Of a stretch of DNA of 11,427 nucleotides, positions 1 to 7,314 are shown piece after piece. The translations under genes and the position numbers were made by a program. Each line of letters opens with the position of its first letter. Position 1 is the first letter of the stretch. Source of the stretch: Bacteroidales bacterium (GTDB lineage: Bacteria > Bacteroidota > Bacteroidia > Bacteroidales > WCHB1-69); assembly GCA_017964755.1 (NCBI GenBank), contig JAGCRI010000031.1, positions 1 to 11,427 of the forward strand. The letters run 5' to 3'. The notes beneath the pieces were generated by a model. It did not search any database and had not been told where the DNA came from. It was given only the letters and a program-made list of their open reading frames with translations.

Positions 1-1
1 A

Positions 2-352
2 CAGGCCGCTCCCGCAGAAGGCGAAGGCTGCCAGAAAGAGAATCCTGAATGCCAGATGCCCGAAGAGGTGAAACAGGCTATCGCTGATTGGGAAAATTGG
101 GACAATTTGGAACCGGCCCGTCAGGAAGAACTCCTTGCAAAGAAAAAAGAATGCTATGACAAATGCAAGGCGGAAAGAGAAGAAAAAGCTGCAAAAATGG
201 CAGAAATCGACAACAAAATGGCTAATTGGGACAGCATGACAATAGCTGAGAAAAAAGCTGTTTTCGATGAAATGCCGTGCTGCCACAAAAAACCTTGCTG
301 CAAAAAAGGCGAAGGTCCGAAAGAGGGCTGCTGCAAAGACAAAAAGGAATAA
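2..352 (+). CDS. Cysteine-rich hypothetical protein, 5' end cut by window
   Basis: The reading frame is open from base 2 to the TAA at 350-352, so the ATG at 56 is probably internal and the true start lies outside the window. The visible product (about 116 residues) is highly charged, rich in Lys and Glu, and holds ten cysteines. Six of these form three Cys-Cys pairs in the last 25 residues (PCCHKKPCC followed by GCCK). Two stretches look like an internal repeat: one around WENWDNLEPARQEELL and one around MANWDSMTIAEKKAVF, each followed by cysteines. The paired cysteines resemble metal-binding or disulfide-rich tails, but I do not recognise a family. A signal peptide, if any, would lie before the window. 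It is followed closely by a terminator, so it ends its own transcription unit. Confidence 0.75.
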   Translation, partial: QAAPAEGEGCQKENPECQMPEEVKQAIADWENWDNLEPARQEELLAKKKECYDKCKAEREEKAAKMAEIDNKMANWDSMTIAEKKAVFDEMPCCHKKPCCKKGEGPKEGCCKDKKE

Positions 353-373
353 TCTTTTTTCAAAAGGTTACGG

Positions 374-402
374 AAACGCGGGTTGAAAAATCCGCGTTTT
401 TT
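374..402 (+). terminator. Rho-independent terminator after the cysteine-rich gene
   Basis: An 8 bp perfect stem (AAACGCGG at 374-381 with CCGCGTTT at 392-399) closes a 10-base loop and runs into a T tract ending at 402. It lies 22 bases after the stop codon of the cysteine-rich gene and before the promoter of the rhomboid operon, so it separates the two units. Confidence 0.8.
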
Positions 403-455
403 GTTGCCCTCCGCTTATTTGCAAAGCCACATTCGCTAATATGACCAATTTGTTG

Positions 456-463
456 TATTTTTG
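456..463 (+). promoter_or_regulatory. Bacteroidota-type -7 element of the rhomboid/trmD operon
   Basis: TATTTTTG matches the TAnnTTTG consensus used by the primary sigma factor of Bacteroidota. No clear TTG -33 box lies 19-21 bases upstream, so the match is one-sided. Transcription would start near 470, leaving a leader of about a dozen bases before the ATG at 482. This also argues against translation from the in-frame TTG at 461, which falls inside the promoter. Confidence 0.6.
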
Positions 464-481
464 CACACTAATACTATAAAA

Positions 482-1318
482 ATGGGAGACGGTATAAGAT
501 TGGGCAGTTCGGGTATTTTGCCGCCTGTAGTCAAGAATTTGTTGATTATCAACGGATTATTCTTCCTCGCTAAAATTGTTTTGGCGAATATGGATATTGA
601 TTTGGATTCTGTTTTGGGGCTGCACTACTACGCTGCAAGCGACTTCCATTTATGGCAGTTCTTCACATATATGTTCATGCACGCTGATTTCGGGCATATT
701 TTCTTCAACATGTTCGCGTTGTGGATGTTCGGAGCTGTGGTGGAGAATGTCTGGGGCGGCCGCCGTTTTCTCATTTACTACCTTCTGACTGGTATCGGCG
801 CAGCAATGTGCCACTACATCATTGTCTCATTCCAAGTGGGGCCCGACCTTGCACTTTTCAACACCTTTCTTGATGCCCCCTCCGTTGAAACATACACTAA
901 TCTCGCTCAAAACTGCTCCACCGCCCGTTTGAAACCGATTCTTGAAAACAATCTGCAATATCTGCTCGTTAACCCTGATGTCGCTTCTCTTAATGAACTT
1001 GTGGATGTTACCGCCGAAATAAAGGATTCTTTTCTGAACAGCTATAATATTATCGGGGCTTCCGGTGCGGTGTTTGGGATTTTGCTCGCTTTCGGCATGA
1101 TGTTCCCTAACTCTGAAATTTACCTCTATTTTCTTCTGCCTATCAAAGCAAAATGGTTTGTCTTGGCATACGGTGTCATGGAACTTGTTTATGGCGTGAC
1201 AGGCACAGCTGACGGAGTGGCACATTTCGCCCACCTCGGAGGAATGCTTGTCGGGTTGGTTATCATCCTTATCTGGCGTAAGAAAGACAAAAACAATTAT
1301 TACCAAACCTATTATTGA
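482..1318 (+). CDS. Rhomboid family intramembrane serine protease (first of a pair)
   Basis: A polytopic membrane protease of 278 residues that would cleave transmembrane segments of partner proteins within the inner membrane; the substrate cannot be told. Rhomboid landmarks are present: HADFGHIFFN at 67-76 (oxyanion-region His72 and Asn76), the nucleophile in GASGA (Ser194) and the catalytic His251 in HFAHLGG. About six membrane helices can be seen. A hydrophilic insert of roughly 70 residues (about 120-188) separates the early helices from the Ser-bearing helix. I place the start at the ATG at 482; a further upstream TTG at 461 lies in the promoter. The stop overlaps the start of the next rhomboid gene (TGATG), which suggests translational coupling. 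Family assignment is secure; the biological target is unknown. Confidence 0.93.
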   Translation: MGDGIRLGSSGILPPVVKNLLIINGLFFLAKIVLANMDIDLDSVLGLHYYAASDFHLWQFFTYMFMHADFGHIFFNMFALWMFGAVVENVWGGRRFLIYYLLTGIGAAMCHYIIVSFQVGPDLALFNTFLDAPSVETYTNLAQNCSTARLKPILENNLQYLLVNPDVASLNELVDVTAEIKDSFLNSYNIIGASGAVFGILLAFGMMFPNSEIYLYFLLPIKAKWFVLAYGVMELVYGVTGTADGVAHFAHLGGMLVGLVIILIWRKKDKNNYYQTYY

Positions 1319-2250
1319 TGTACAGCTATCAGCCTCCTTTCTATTCTTCTCCGTCTGCAAGCCTGAAAGACCGGCTGCGTAACTTCATACGCGACAAATC
1401 GACTTTAAACAGGCTCATTGTGATAAATGTTTCTGTCTTCTTTCTATATTTTATTGTAAATCTGATATTTAAAACAGTATTGTTTCTTTCAGGCGAAGAA
1501 GCGACAGGCTTTTCGGAAACAGTGCTGATGTGGCTCGCATGCCCAGCTTCTTTCAAAGCAGCTATAATGAAGCCGTGGACTTATATTACTTCTCTTTTTC
1601 TTCATATCAGTTTCTGGCACCTTTTTTTCAATGTGATAATGCTTTTGGTTGCCGGAAAGATATTTCTTAATAATCTGAATAGCAGACAATTGCTCGCAAC
1701 ATACCTTATCGGTGGCGTGATTGGGAATATTATTTACCAGTGCTCGTATGCCGTTTTCCCTGTTTTTGCAGATGTTGTCGGAACGGCAAAGGTTTTGGGA
1801 GCTTCCGGAGCAATTATGGCCGTCTTCGCCGCTGCAGTTCTCGTCCGCCCGAACGAACGGCTCAGTCTCCTGCTTCTCGGTAACATCAAAATAATCTGGC
1901 TTTTTGTCATCTTTTTGGCTTTTGATTTTCTCAGCATAACGAAAGGGAATGCAGGCGGACATATCGCCCATATCGGCGGGGCAGCTTATGGTGCGGTTTA
2001 CATTTTTTTCCATTTAAAACAATGGAATTTTCTTCATATTCCGAAAAGATATTATACAAAAACGAGGAAAAAAGAGAAATTCTACACTTCACAGCCATAT
2101 AAATTTACAGATGAAGAGTATAATGCAAGAAAAAGACAAAATGAAAGAAAAACTGATGAAATTCTTGACAAAATCTCAAAATCCGGTTATGATGCGCTGA
2201 CAAAAGAGGAGAAGGATTTTCTTTTTATCGAAAGCAGACGAAAACAATAG
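1318..2250 (+). CDS. Rhomboid family intramembrane serine protease with cytoplasmic C-terminal tail
   Basis: Second rhomboid of the pair, 310 residues. Motifs seen: HISFWHLFFN at 96-105 (His101, Asn105), GASGA with nucleophile Ser163, and catalytic His218 in GGHIAHIGG. Helices are compact, without the long insert of the first protein. After the last helix (about residue 232) comes a basic linker and a C-terminal helical segment (about 265-308, DEILDKISKSGYDALTKEEK) typical of Bacteroidota rhomboids (DUF6576-like, from memory). The ATG at 1318 shares its A with the TGA stop of the upstream gene; a TTG three bases earlier is less likely. The tandem order suggests the two proteases are made together and may differ in substrate or pair up; that is inference. 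Confidence 0.92.
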   Translation: MYSYQPPFYSSPSASLKDRLRNFIRDKSTLNRLIVINVSVFFLYFIVNLIFKTVLFLSGEEATGFSETVLMWLACPASFKAAIMKPWTYITSLFLHISFWHLFFNVIMLLVAGKIFLNNLNSRQLLATYLIGGVIGNIIYQCSYAVFPVFADVVGTAKVLGASGAIMAVFAAAVLVRPNERLSLLLLGNIKIIWLFVIFLAFDFLSITKGNAGGHIAHIGGAAYGAVYIFFHLKQWNFLHIPKRYYTKTRKKEKFYTSQPYKFTDEEYNARKRQNERKTDEILDKISKSGYDALTKEEKDFLFIESRRKQ

Positions 2251-2254
2251 GCCA

Positions 2255-2899
2255 ATGTTCACACTGATAGAAAACCAGATTGAAGAATATTGCGAGGCGC
2301 ATACAACACCAGAAACGGATTTGCTCTACCGCCTGAATCGGGAAACGCACCTTAAAGTAATGAATCCCAGAATGTTATCAGGACAATTACAAGGTTCATT
2401 TCTGACTTTCGTTTCAAAAATGATAAAACCGAAACATATTTTGGAAATCGGGACTTACACAGGTTATTCGACTTTATGTCTTGCGGAAGGGCTCTCCGAA
2501 GACGGGATTATCGACACCATTGAAATTGATGTCGAACTTGAGGATATGATCCGCAAATATTTTTCGCAATCTCCTTTGAATGAGAAAATTAACCTTATAA
2601 TAGGAGATGCTCTAAAACTGGTGCCTGAAATCAGTATTGATTATGACCTTATTTTCATAGATGCTGAAAAAAGACATTACACTGATTATTATAAAATGCT
2701 TCTGCCAAAAGTAAAAAAAAGCGGCATTATGTTGGTGGATAATGTTTTATGGAATGAAAAAGTTGTGTTAGAGGTTAATGACAAAGATTTTGACACAAAA
2801 GAGATTATGGAATTTAACGATATGGTCCAGAGAGACAATTCTGTAAGGAATCTGCTTCTGCCGTTTCGTGATGGGATTATGATGATTGAAAAACTGTAA
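2255..2899 (+). CDS. Class I SAM-dependent O-methyltransferase (COMT-like family)
   Basis: A 214-residue cytosolic methyltransferase of the catechol/caffeoyl-CoA O-methyltransferase type. The SAM-binding motif I is seen as ILEIGTYTGYS at 62-72, followed by the acidic IEID strand (about 89-92). The metal-binding residues expected for the family are present: Asp136 in LIFIDAEK, then Asp152 and Asn153 in LVDNVLW. Length is normal for the family. The gene starts four bases after the second rhomboid gene and stops ten bases before trmD, so it is very probably in the same operon. Its methyl acceptor cannot be inferred from sequence; Bacteroidota commonly carry one such gene near translation-related genes. 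Confidence 0.92.
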   Translation: MFTLIENQIEEYCEAHTTPETDLLYRLNRETHLKVMNPRMLSGQLQGSFLTFVSKMIKPKHILEIGTYTGYSTLCLAEGLSEDGIIDTIEIDVELEDMIRKYFSQSPLNEKINLIIGDALKLVPEISIDYDLIFIDAEKRHYTDYYKMLLPKVKKSGIMLVDNVLWNEKVVLEVNDKDFDTKEIMEFNDMVQRDNSVRNLLLPFRDGIMMIEKL

Positions 2900-2909
2900 A
2901 AACAAAAAT

Positions 2910-3602
2910 ATGCGAATAGATATACTGACACTTTTTCCGCAGATGTTCGAAGGGCCGTTCACACAGTCCATCATCAAGCGGGCAATAGCGCGGGGACACC
3001 TCGAAGTCCATCTGCACGACATCCGCGACCACACATTGGACAAGCACCGGCGCGTTGATGACTATCCTTTCGGCGGCGGTGCCGGAATGGTTATGATGGC
3101 CGAACCCATTGCCCTTTGCATCGAAAAGCTGCAGGCCGAACGCACATACGACTCAGTGCTTTTTATGACCCCTGACGGACAAACATTCACCCAGTCGCAC
3201 GCCAACAGATTGTCGATGCACGAAAACATAATAATTCTCTGCGGACACTACAAAGGGGTTGACGAGCGTGTACGCGAAATGTTTGTGACAGAAGAGATTA
3301 GTGTCGGCGACTATGTGCTTTCAGGCGGTGAACTGCCTGCCATGATTATAGTTGACGCACTCGCCAGAATAATCCCCGGAGTTCTGAACGATGAAACCTC
3401 AGCACTTTCTGACTCGTTTCAAGACGGGCTGCTGTCGGCACCGGTTTATACGCGCCCCGCTGATTTCAGAGGGCATAAAGTTCCTGAAATACTGCTCTCA
3501 GGCAACGACCGGCTTATAGGCGAATGGAAGCTGGAACAGCAGCTTGAACGCACCCGCCAGCGCCGCCCAGACCTGTTGGACAAACTGGAATACGACAAAT
3601 AA
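2910..3602 (+). CDS. trmD: tRNA (guanine-N1)-methyltransferase TrmD
   Basis: Makes m1G at position 37 of tRNAs with a G at position 36, using SAM; this protects against +1 frameshifting. The 230-residue product shows the usual TrmD signature: start MRIDILTLFP, DYPFGGGAGM at 51-60, MTPDGQ near 86-91, the SAM-binding trefoil-knot segments LCGHYKGVDER (110-120) and DYVLSGGE (134-141), and DSFQDGLL with Asp168 as the likely catalytic base, then PVYTRP. I chose the ATG at 2910 because the product then begins exactly as the family does; an in-frame TTG at 2886 would overlap the upstream gene and add eight unlikely residues. It lies last in the rhomboid/methyltransferase operon; no convincing terminator hairpin follows. 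Confidence 0.97.
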   Translation: MRIDILTLFPQMFEGPFTQSIIKRAIARGHLEVHLHDIRDHTLDKHRRVDDYPFGGGAGMVMMAEPIALCIEKLQAERTYDSVLFMTPDGQTFTQSHANRLSMHENIIILCGHYKGVDERVREMFVTEEISVGDYVLSGGELPAMIIVDALARIIPGVLNDETSALSDSFQDGLLSAPVYTRPADFRGHKVPEILLSGNDRLIGEWKLEQQLERTRQRRPDLLDKLEYDK

Positions 3603-3657
3603 CAGACGATGTTTGCAAAAAAATTCATTTTTATTTCACCAATCAAAAAAAAAATCA

Positions 3658-3665
3658 TAATTTAG
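3658..3665 (+). promoter_or_regulatory. Possible -7 element before the universal stress gene
   Basis: TAATTTAG differs from TAnnTTTG at one position and lies 36 bases before the ATG at 3701, in an A/T-rich gap after trmD. No -33 TTG is seen at the right distance, so this is a weak candidate. Confidence 0.3.
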
Positions 3666-3700
3666 CAAAAAAATTTAATCACACATAAAAAATCAGCACT

Positions 3701-4543
3701 ATGAAAAATATTGTAGTCGGGATTGACTTCTCCCAAAGTTCATTAAACGCGTTGAAGCACGCACTTGCGTTATCTATCAAAACTCGTGCCGGGATACACC
3801 TCATATGGGTAAAAACGCCAAGTTCAACCAGCGATTTGGCAAAAGGAAGCGCCAAGACTTTTTCGAAAAAAGCTAATGACATGTTGAAAAACCTCATTGA
3901 TGACTGCAAGAAAGAGGCTCCCAAAAGCCAGATTATCAGTGTCATTCTTGAAGGCCGTGTTTGCGATGTTTTGGTGAATTACGCCTCCAATTTAGATGAC
4001 GCGATCATCGTGATGGGCACAAACGGTGCGTCACGTGAGCTCTTCGCCGGCAGCAACGCCCTGAAGACTGTCACCAAGACTACCGTTCCGGTATATGTGG
4101 TGCGCGAAGGTGTCCCCACACACCGCGACCTCATCAAAATCCTTGTTCCCGTTGACACCAGCTTCGAAACACTGCAAAAAATGAGTGTTGCCATTCAGTT
4201 CGCAAAAGCTTTTGCAGCGAAAATAACACTGCTCGGAATCCACTCGCCAATACTGCCGGAAGTGAAACACACAATAAATGTACAACTTCGCAACGCAAGC
4301 AGCATGTGCGACAATGCTAACATAAGGTATGATGTGGCAACTATTGACGTGAACGAAAGTCCTGTCAAGGCAGTCATAGACTTCGCCCGCGTGAACGAAT
4401 TCAACCTTATTGCCGTTATGAAGGAAGAAGAAGAGGATTATGCTGACTTCTGGCTCGGCATCACCACACGCCAGCTGCTCAGCCACGCACCGGTACCGCT
4501 CGTTGTCGTCCCGAACGTGAGTTACTGCTCGACCTCGAAGTAA
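3701..4543 (+). CDS. Universal stress protein with two UspA domains
   Basis: A 280-residue cytosolic protein made of two UspA-like alpha/beta domains (about 1-136 and 145-272). Domain 1 begins with the usual KNIVVGIDFSQSS strand and Asp9, and carries the nucleotide-binding loop GTNGASRELFAGSNA (106-120). The spacing in that loop (seven residues between GTNG and GS) is shorter than the classic G-x2-G-x9-G(S/T). Domain 2 starts with IKILVPVDTS but has VMKEEEEDYADF in place of the GxxG loop, so it probably does not bind ATP. Tandem Usp proteins of this size are common in Bacteroidota and are linked to stress survival, with no known reaction. It stands alone after trmD and lies 36 bases before the C69 peptidase gene, with which it may be co-transcribed. 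Confidence 0.9.
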   Translation: MKNIVVGIDFSQSSLNALKHALALSIKTRAGIHLIWVKTPSSTSDLAKGSAKTFSKKANDMLKNLIDDCKKEAPKSQIISVILEGRVCDVLVNYASNLDDAIIVMGTNGASRELFAGSNALKTVTKTTVPVYVVREGVPTHRDLIKILVPVDTSFETLQKMSVAIQFAKAFAAKITLLGIHSPILPEVKHTINVQLRNASSMCDNANIRYDVATIDVNESPVKAVIDFARVNEFNLIAVMKEEEEDYADFWLGITTRQLLSHAPVPLVVVPNVSYCSTSK

Positions 4544-4579
4544 AATCAATATTTCATATTAAAAAATCATAAAAAACTG

Positions 4580-6316
4580 ATGAAAAAAATAATTTTTTCC
4601 ATTGGCATTATTGCCTTGTTTTGCAATTTGTCAGCTTTTGCGTGCACAAATTTCATAATAACCAAGGGTGCAAGCAAAGACGGCTCGTGCATGGTTAGCT
4701 ATGCCGCCGACTCGCACACACTATACGGTGAACTTTATTACCGTCCTGCCGCCGATTATCCTGCAGGCACAATGATGGATGTTATAGAATGGGATACAGG
4801 CGAGAGACTGGGGCAGATTCCGCAAGTTGCCCACACCTACTCTGTTGTGGGTAATATGAATGAACACCAGCTCGCTATCGGTGAAACCACTTACGGAGGC
4901 TTAGAAGAATTGTGGAAGAAAAACGGCATAATGGATTATGGCTCACTCATTTACATCACTCTGCAAAGAGCAAAGAACGCCCGCGAAGCGATAAAGACAT
5001 TGTCTGAACTGCTTGACGCGTACGGTTACTGCAGCGAAGGCGAATCATTCTCCATTGTTGATCCCAATGAAGCTTGGATATTTGAGCTTATTGGAAAAGG
5101 TGAAGAGATGAAAGATTCGAAAGGCAAGACCTTAAAAGGCTGGACAAAAGGTGCCGTGTGGGTAGCACGCCGCATTCCTGACGGATACATCAGCGGCCAC
5201 GCAAATCAGGCACGAATCACAACCTTCCCGCTCTCTGACGGCAAAAAGTCCATAACAAACAAGGAACTCGACAAAATTTTCAACCCTGAAATTGAAACGG
5301 TCTATTCACACGATGTTGTTTCATTTGCCAAACTTAAAGGTCTCTACGATGCCAAAAAGCCTGACTCAGAATTCAGTTTCTGCGATACATACGCGCCGCT
5401 TGATTTTTCGGGTGCACGTTTCTGCGAAGCAAGGGTTTGGGCAGCTTTCTACAGATGCAATCCGGCTCTGATGGCTCCGTATGAAAAATATGCCCGCGGA
5501 GAGGAACTTAACAACAAAATGCCTCTTTGGATTAAGCCAGACCGCAAGATTTCTGTTCAGGACGTTATGGAACTTATGCGCGACCATTATGAAGGCACAA
5601 GTATGGACATGACAAAGGATATTGGTGCCGGTCCATACGCCTGCCCTTACCGCTGGCGCCCGATGAATTGGGAATATAACGGTAAAAAATACATCCACGA
5701 AAGAGCAACGGCCACACAGCAGACCGGATTCTCGTTTGTGGCACAGGCTCGCAGCTGGCTGCCCGACAAGTTTGGAGGCATTCTCTGGTTCGGTGTTGAT
5801 GATGCTGCCAGTAACTGCTATATGCCTGTTTTCTGCGGTATCAACCAGATACCTAACGCTTTAAAAGAAGGGAACGGCTCAATCGTGGAATACTCAGCTA
5901 CAGCCGCTTACTGGATTTTTACCAAAGTTAGCAATTTCGCCTACTCAAGATACAAAGACATGATTATCCCGATTAAAGAAAAACAGCATAGTTTGGAAAA
6001 CTCTTTTGTAAGCGAAATCAACGATATGGAAAAAGAGATGGTGCGTCTGTTTGAAACCGACCCTAACCGCGCTCAGGCTAAAATTAACCAATATACTGAT
6101 GAGAGAGTCAGAAAAGTCTGCACCGAATGGAACGCCCTTTTTGAGTACCTTCTCGTAAAATTCAACGACGGGAACGTAAAGAAAGAGAAAGACGGCAAAT
6201 TCATCATGACCGATGCCGCGAAGCCGCAAGCAGCCTCTCCCGACCATCCTGCTTATCCGGATTTCTGGTATAAAATTATTGTTGACGACTGCGGAGAAAA
6301 CATTAAGGAGCAGTAA
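4580..6316 (+). CDS. Secreted C69 family dipeptidase (PepD-like Ntn hydrolase)
   Basis: A 578-residue exported peptidase. Residues 1-21 form a signal peptide ending in SAFA, directly before Cys22 in ACTNFIITKGASKDGS. In family C69 this cysteine becomes the N-terminal nucleophile of the mature enzyme, so cleavage of the leader would expose the active site. A second family stretch, GNMNEHQLAIGETTYGG, lies near 91-107. The sequence before Cys22 is not a good lipobox, so a lipoprotein is less likely. Expected action is hydrolysis of dipeptides or short peptides in the periplasm or outside the cell. Length is in the usual range for Bacteroidota members. No separate promoter is obvious in the 36-base gap after the stress protein gene. 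A hairpin terminator follows the stop. Confidence 0.9.
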   Translation: MKKIIFSIGIIALFCNLSAFACTNFIITKGASKDGSCMVSYAADSHTLYGELYYRPAADYPAGTMMDVIEWDTGERLGQIPQVAHTYSVVGNMNEHQLAIGETTYGGLEELWKKNGIMDYGSLIYITLQRAKNAREAIKTLSELLDAYGYCSEGESFSIVDPNEAWIFELIGKGEEMKDSKGKTLKGWTKGAVWVARRIPDGYISGHANQARITTFPLSDGKKSITNKELDKIFNPEIETVYSHDVVSFAKLKGLYDAKKPDSEFSFCDTYAPLDFSGARFCEARVWAAFYRCNPALMAPYEKYARGEELNNKMPLWIKPDRKISVQDVMELMRDHYEGTSMDMTKDIGAGPYACPYRWRPMNWEYNGKKYIHERATATQQTGFSFVAQARSWLPDKFGGILWFGVDDAASNCYMPVFCGINQIPNALKEGNGSIVEYSATAAYWIFTKVSNFAYSRYKDMIIPIKEKQHSLENSFVSEINDMEKEMVRLFETDPNRAQAKINQYTDERVRKVCTEWNALFEYLLVKFNDGNVKKEKDGKFIMTDAAKPQAASPDHPAYPDFWYKIIVDDCGENIKEQ

Positions 6317-6344
6317 GATATTATTTTTTAGTGTGATAAAGGAC

Positions 6345-6374
6345 AAGGGTGTCAGAAATGGCACCCTTAATTTT
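6345..6374 (+). terminator. Rho-independent terminator after the C69 peptidase gene
   Basis: AAGGGTGTC (6345-6353) pairs with GGCACCCTT (6360-6368) with one G-T wobble, leaving a 6-base loop, then AATTTT. The right arm overlaps the stop codon of the convergent ORF6N gene (6367-6369). Read on the minus strand the hairpin is not followed by a T tract, so it works best for the + strand unit. Confidence 0.6.
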
Positions 6375-7005
6375 CAGACTCATTTATCTTTGTTTCTTCC
6401 TTTTCAACCCTGAACCCGATTCTCCTGCGGGAGTTTTCCTCGTCACGTTCTGTCTTTTCGGCATGAAGTTCTGCCAGTGAGTCTTGAATTAGGTCTATCT
6501 GTAAGGCTGTTGCCTCGTTGATGTCGTTTTGGTCGCGGAGGATGTCGTCCACGTAGTGGTTGAGGTTGTCCATGCGCCGCGACAACTGTTCCACCCGCAA
6601 GTTGGTCGCCGACAGTTCCGACAATGCCTGCCGCATCAGCACAAACGCCCGCATAATATTGATATTCACTTGGATAGCGATTTTACTTCGCAATAATCCC
6701 GATAACATAGCAATACCTTGTTCTGTGAAAACAGAAATGGGTTTACGATTTCCACCGTAATTTGATGTGCCATTTTGGCATATCAAGTTTTCTTGTAATT
6801 CTTCAATACTTATTTTGAACATGAAATCAGGCGGAAATCTTTCAGCATTGCGGCTGACTTGACGATTCAATTGGCTTGTTTCCACATGATACAATTCGGC
6901 AAGGTCGCGGTCGAGCATCACCTTTCTTCCTCTTATTTCGTAAATGCGGGTGCGGATGGTCTCGATGACATTACCCATAGAATTCAATGCGGTTTCTTCT
7001 TCCAT
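6367..7005 (-). CDS. ORF6N domain protein, short form (paralogue A)
   Basis: A 212-residue protein with an N-terminal ORF6N domain (about 13-105), a DNA-binding module of the KilA-N group found in phages, mobile elements and Bacteroidota chromosomes. Landmarks are RGRKVMLDRDLAELYHV, FPPDFMFKIS, CQNGTSNYGGNR and VFTEQGIAML. The rest (about 125-195) is a charged, heptad-like coiled coil (VEQLSRRMDNLNHYVDDILRD and on), with no enzymatic tail. It is nearly identical to paralogue B in residues 1-43 and from about 114 to 201, but differs strongly between. The promoter TTG-N20-TAACTTTG lies just upstream at 7029-7060. It faces the C69 gene tail to tail. DNA binding is inferred from the family; the target and purpose are unknown. 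Antirepressor, phage-defence and transcription-control roles are all possible. Confidence 0.88.
   Translation of the reverse strand: MEEETALNSMGNVIETIRTRIYEIRGRKVMLDRDLAELYHVETSQLNRQVSRNAERFPPDFMFKISIEELQENLICQNGTSNYGGNRKPISVFTEQGIAMLSGLLRSKIAIQVNINIMRAFVLMRQALSELSATNLRVEQLSRRMDNLNHYVDDILRDQNDINEATALQIDLIQDSLAELHAEKTERDEENSRRRIGFRVEKEETKINESEN
6762..6786. repeat. Intragenic inverted repeat in ORF6N paralogue A
   Basis: Arms TTGATGTGCCA (6762-6772) and TGGCATATCAA (6776-6786) pair over 11 bp with one G-T wobble and a 3-base loop. The site encodes the L-I-C-Q-N-G-T-S stretch of the ORF6N domain. The same place holds perfect inverted repeats in the other two ORF6N genes (7703-7729 and 10128-10152). 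Confidence 0.7.
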
Positions 7006-7020
7006 GAAATTTTATCTTTA

Positions 7021-7255
7021 TACCTCCACAAAGTTATACTATTCCAAATTCAAAAACAAGTGCCTTTTAAAATTATTTCATTGAAAATCAATACAATAAA
7101 AACTGCTCTTTTTAATCAAAAAATGGGCGAAAATTCCAACAAAAACAAAAAACAGGCAAAATGTGCGATTTTTGTCTATGCTGAATTTTAGCATAGTTAT
7201 GGATTTTTCGGAGAAATTTGGAAAATTTTTGGAGATTTTTCACAGAATGATATTG
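7021..7255 (-). repeat. Cassette leader repeat, copy 1
   Basis: This gene-free AT-rich stretch upstream of ORF6N paralogue A has the same order of blocks as the stretches upstream of paralogue B and RhuM. Next to the gene come ACCTCCACAAAG and the promoter. Then come ATTGAAAATCAA, a run near ATCAAAAAATGG, a small hairpin (CTATGCT/AGCATAG at 7176-7182 and 7190-7196), and GGAGAAATTTGGAAAATTTT. Together with the truncated palindromic repeat at 7256-7314 it fills the whole gap between the two ORF6N genes. I see no reliable coding sequence in it. Confidence 0.7.
7029..7060 (-). promoter_or_regulatory. Promoter of ORF6N paralogue A
   Basis: On the minus strand a TTG (-33 box, in CTTG at 7060-7057) is followed after 20 bases by TAACTTTG (7036-7029), a full match to TAnnTTTG at the expected spacing. 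The leader RNA to the ATG at 7005 would be about 15-20 bases. A GGAGG lies 17 bases before the ATG, too far for a normal Shine-Dalgarno site. Confidence 0.75.
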
Positions 7256-7314
7256 CCCGCGAATTGTGTGAAAGGACGCGAATTCTGGCAATCCCGTTCA
7301 CCTACGGAATATGG
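7256..7314. repeat. Extragenic palindromic repeat, copy 1 (truncated)
   Basis: It starts with CCCGCGAATTGTG, identical to the start of copy 3, and keeps a CACCTACGG element, but lacks the later hairpins (the gcagccc/gggctgc and cgcaggc/gcctgcg stems) found in copies 2-4. It ends at the stop codon of ORF6N paralogue B. Confidence 0.55.

Noticed and set aside
461..481. TTG at 461 as start of the first rhomboid gene
   Set aside because: It lies within the -7 promoter element, and the ATG at 482 gives a normal family N terminus.
827..2013. Long minus-strand frames opposite the two rhomboid genes (827-1360 and 1489-2013)
   Set aside because: They are antisense to well-supported genes with intact catalytic motifs and have no recognisable domain.
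2886..2909. TTG at 2886 as start of trmD
   Set aside because: It overlaps the upstream methyltransferase gene; the ATG at 2910 gives the standard MRIDILTLFP start.
3603..3700. Terminator for the trmD operon in the A/T-rich gap
   Set aside because: A and T runs are present but no stem of convincing length could be found.
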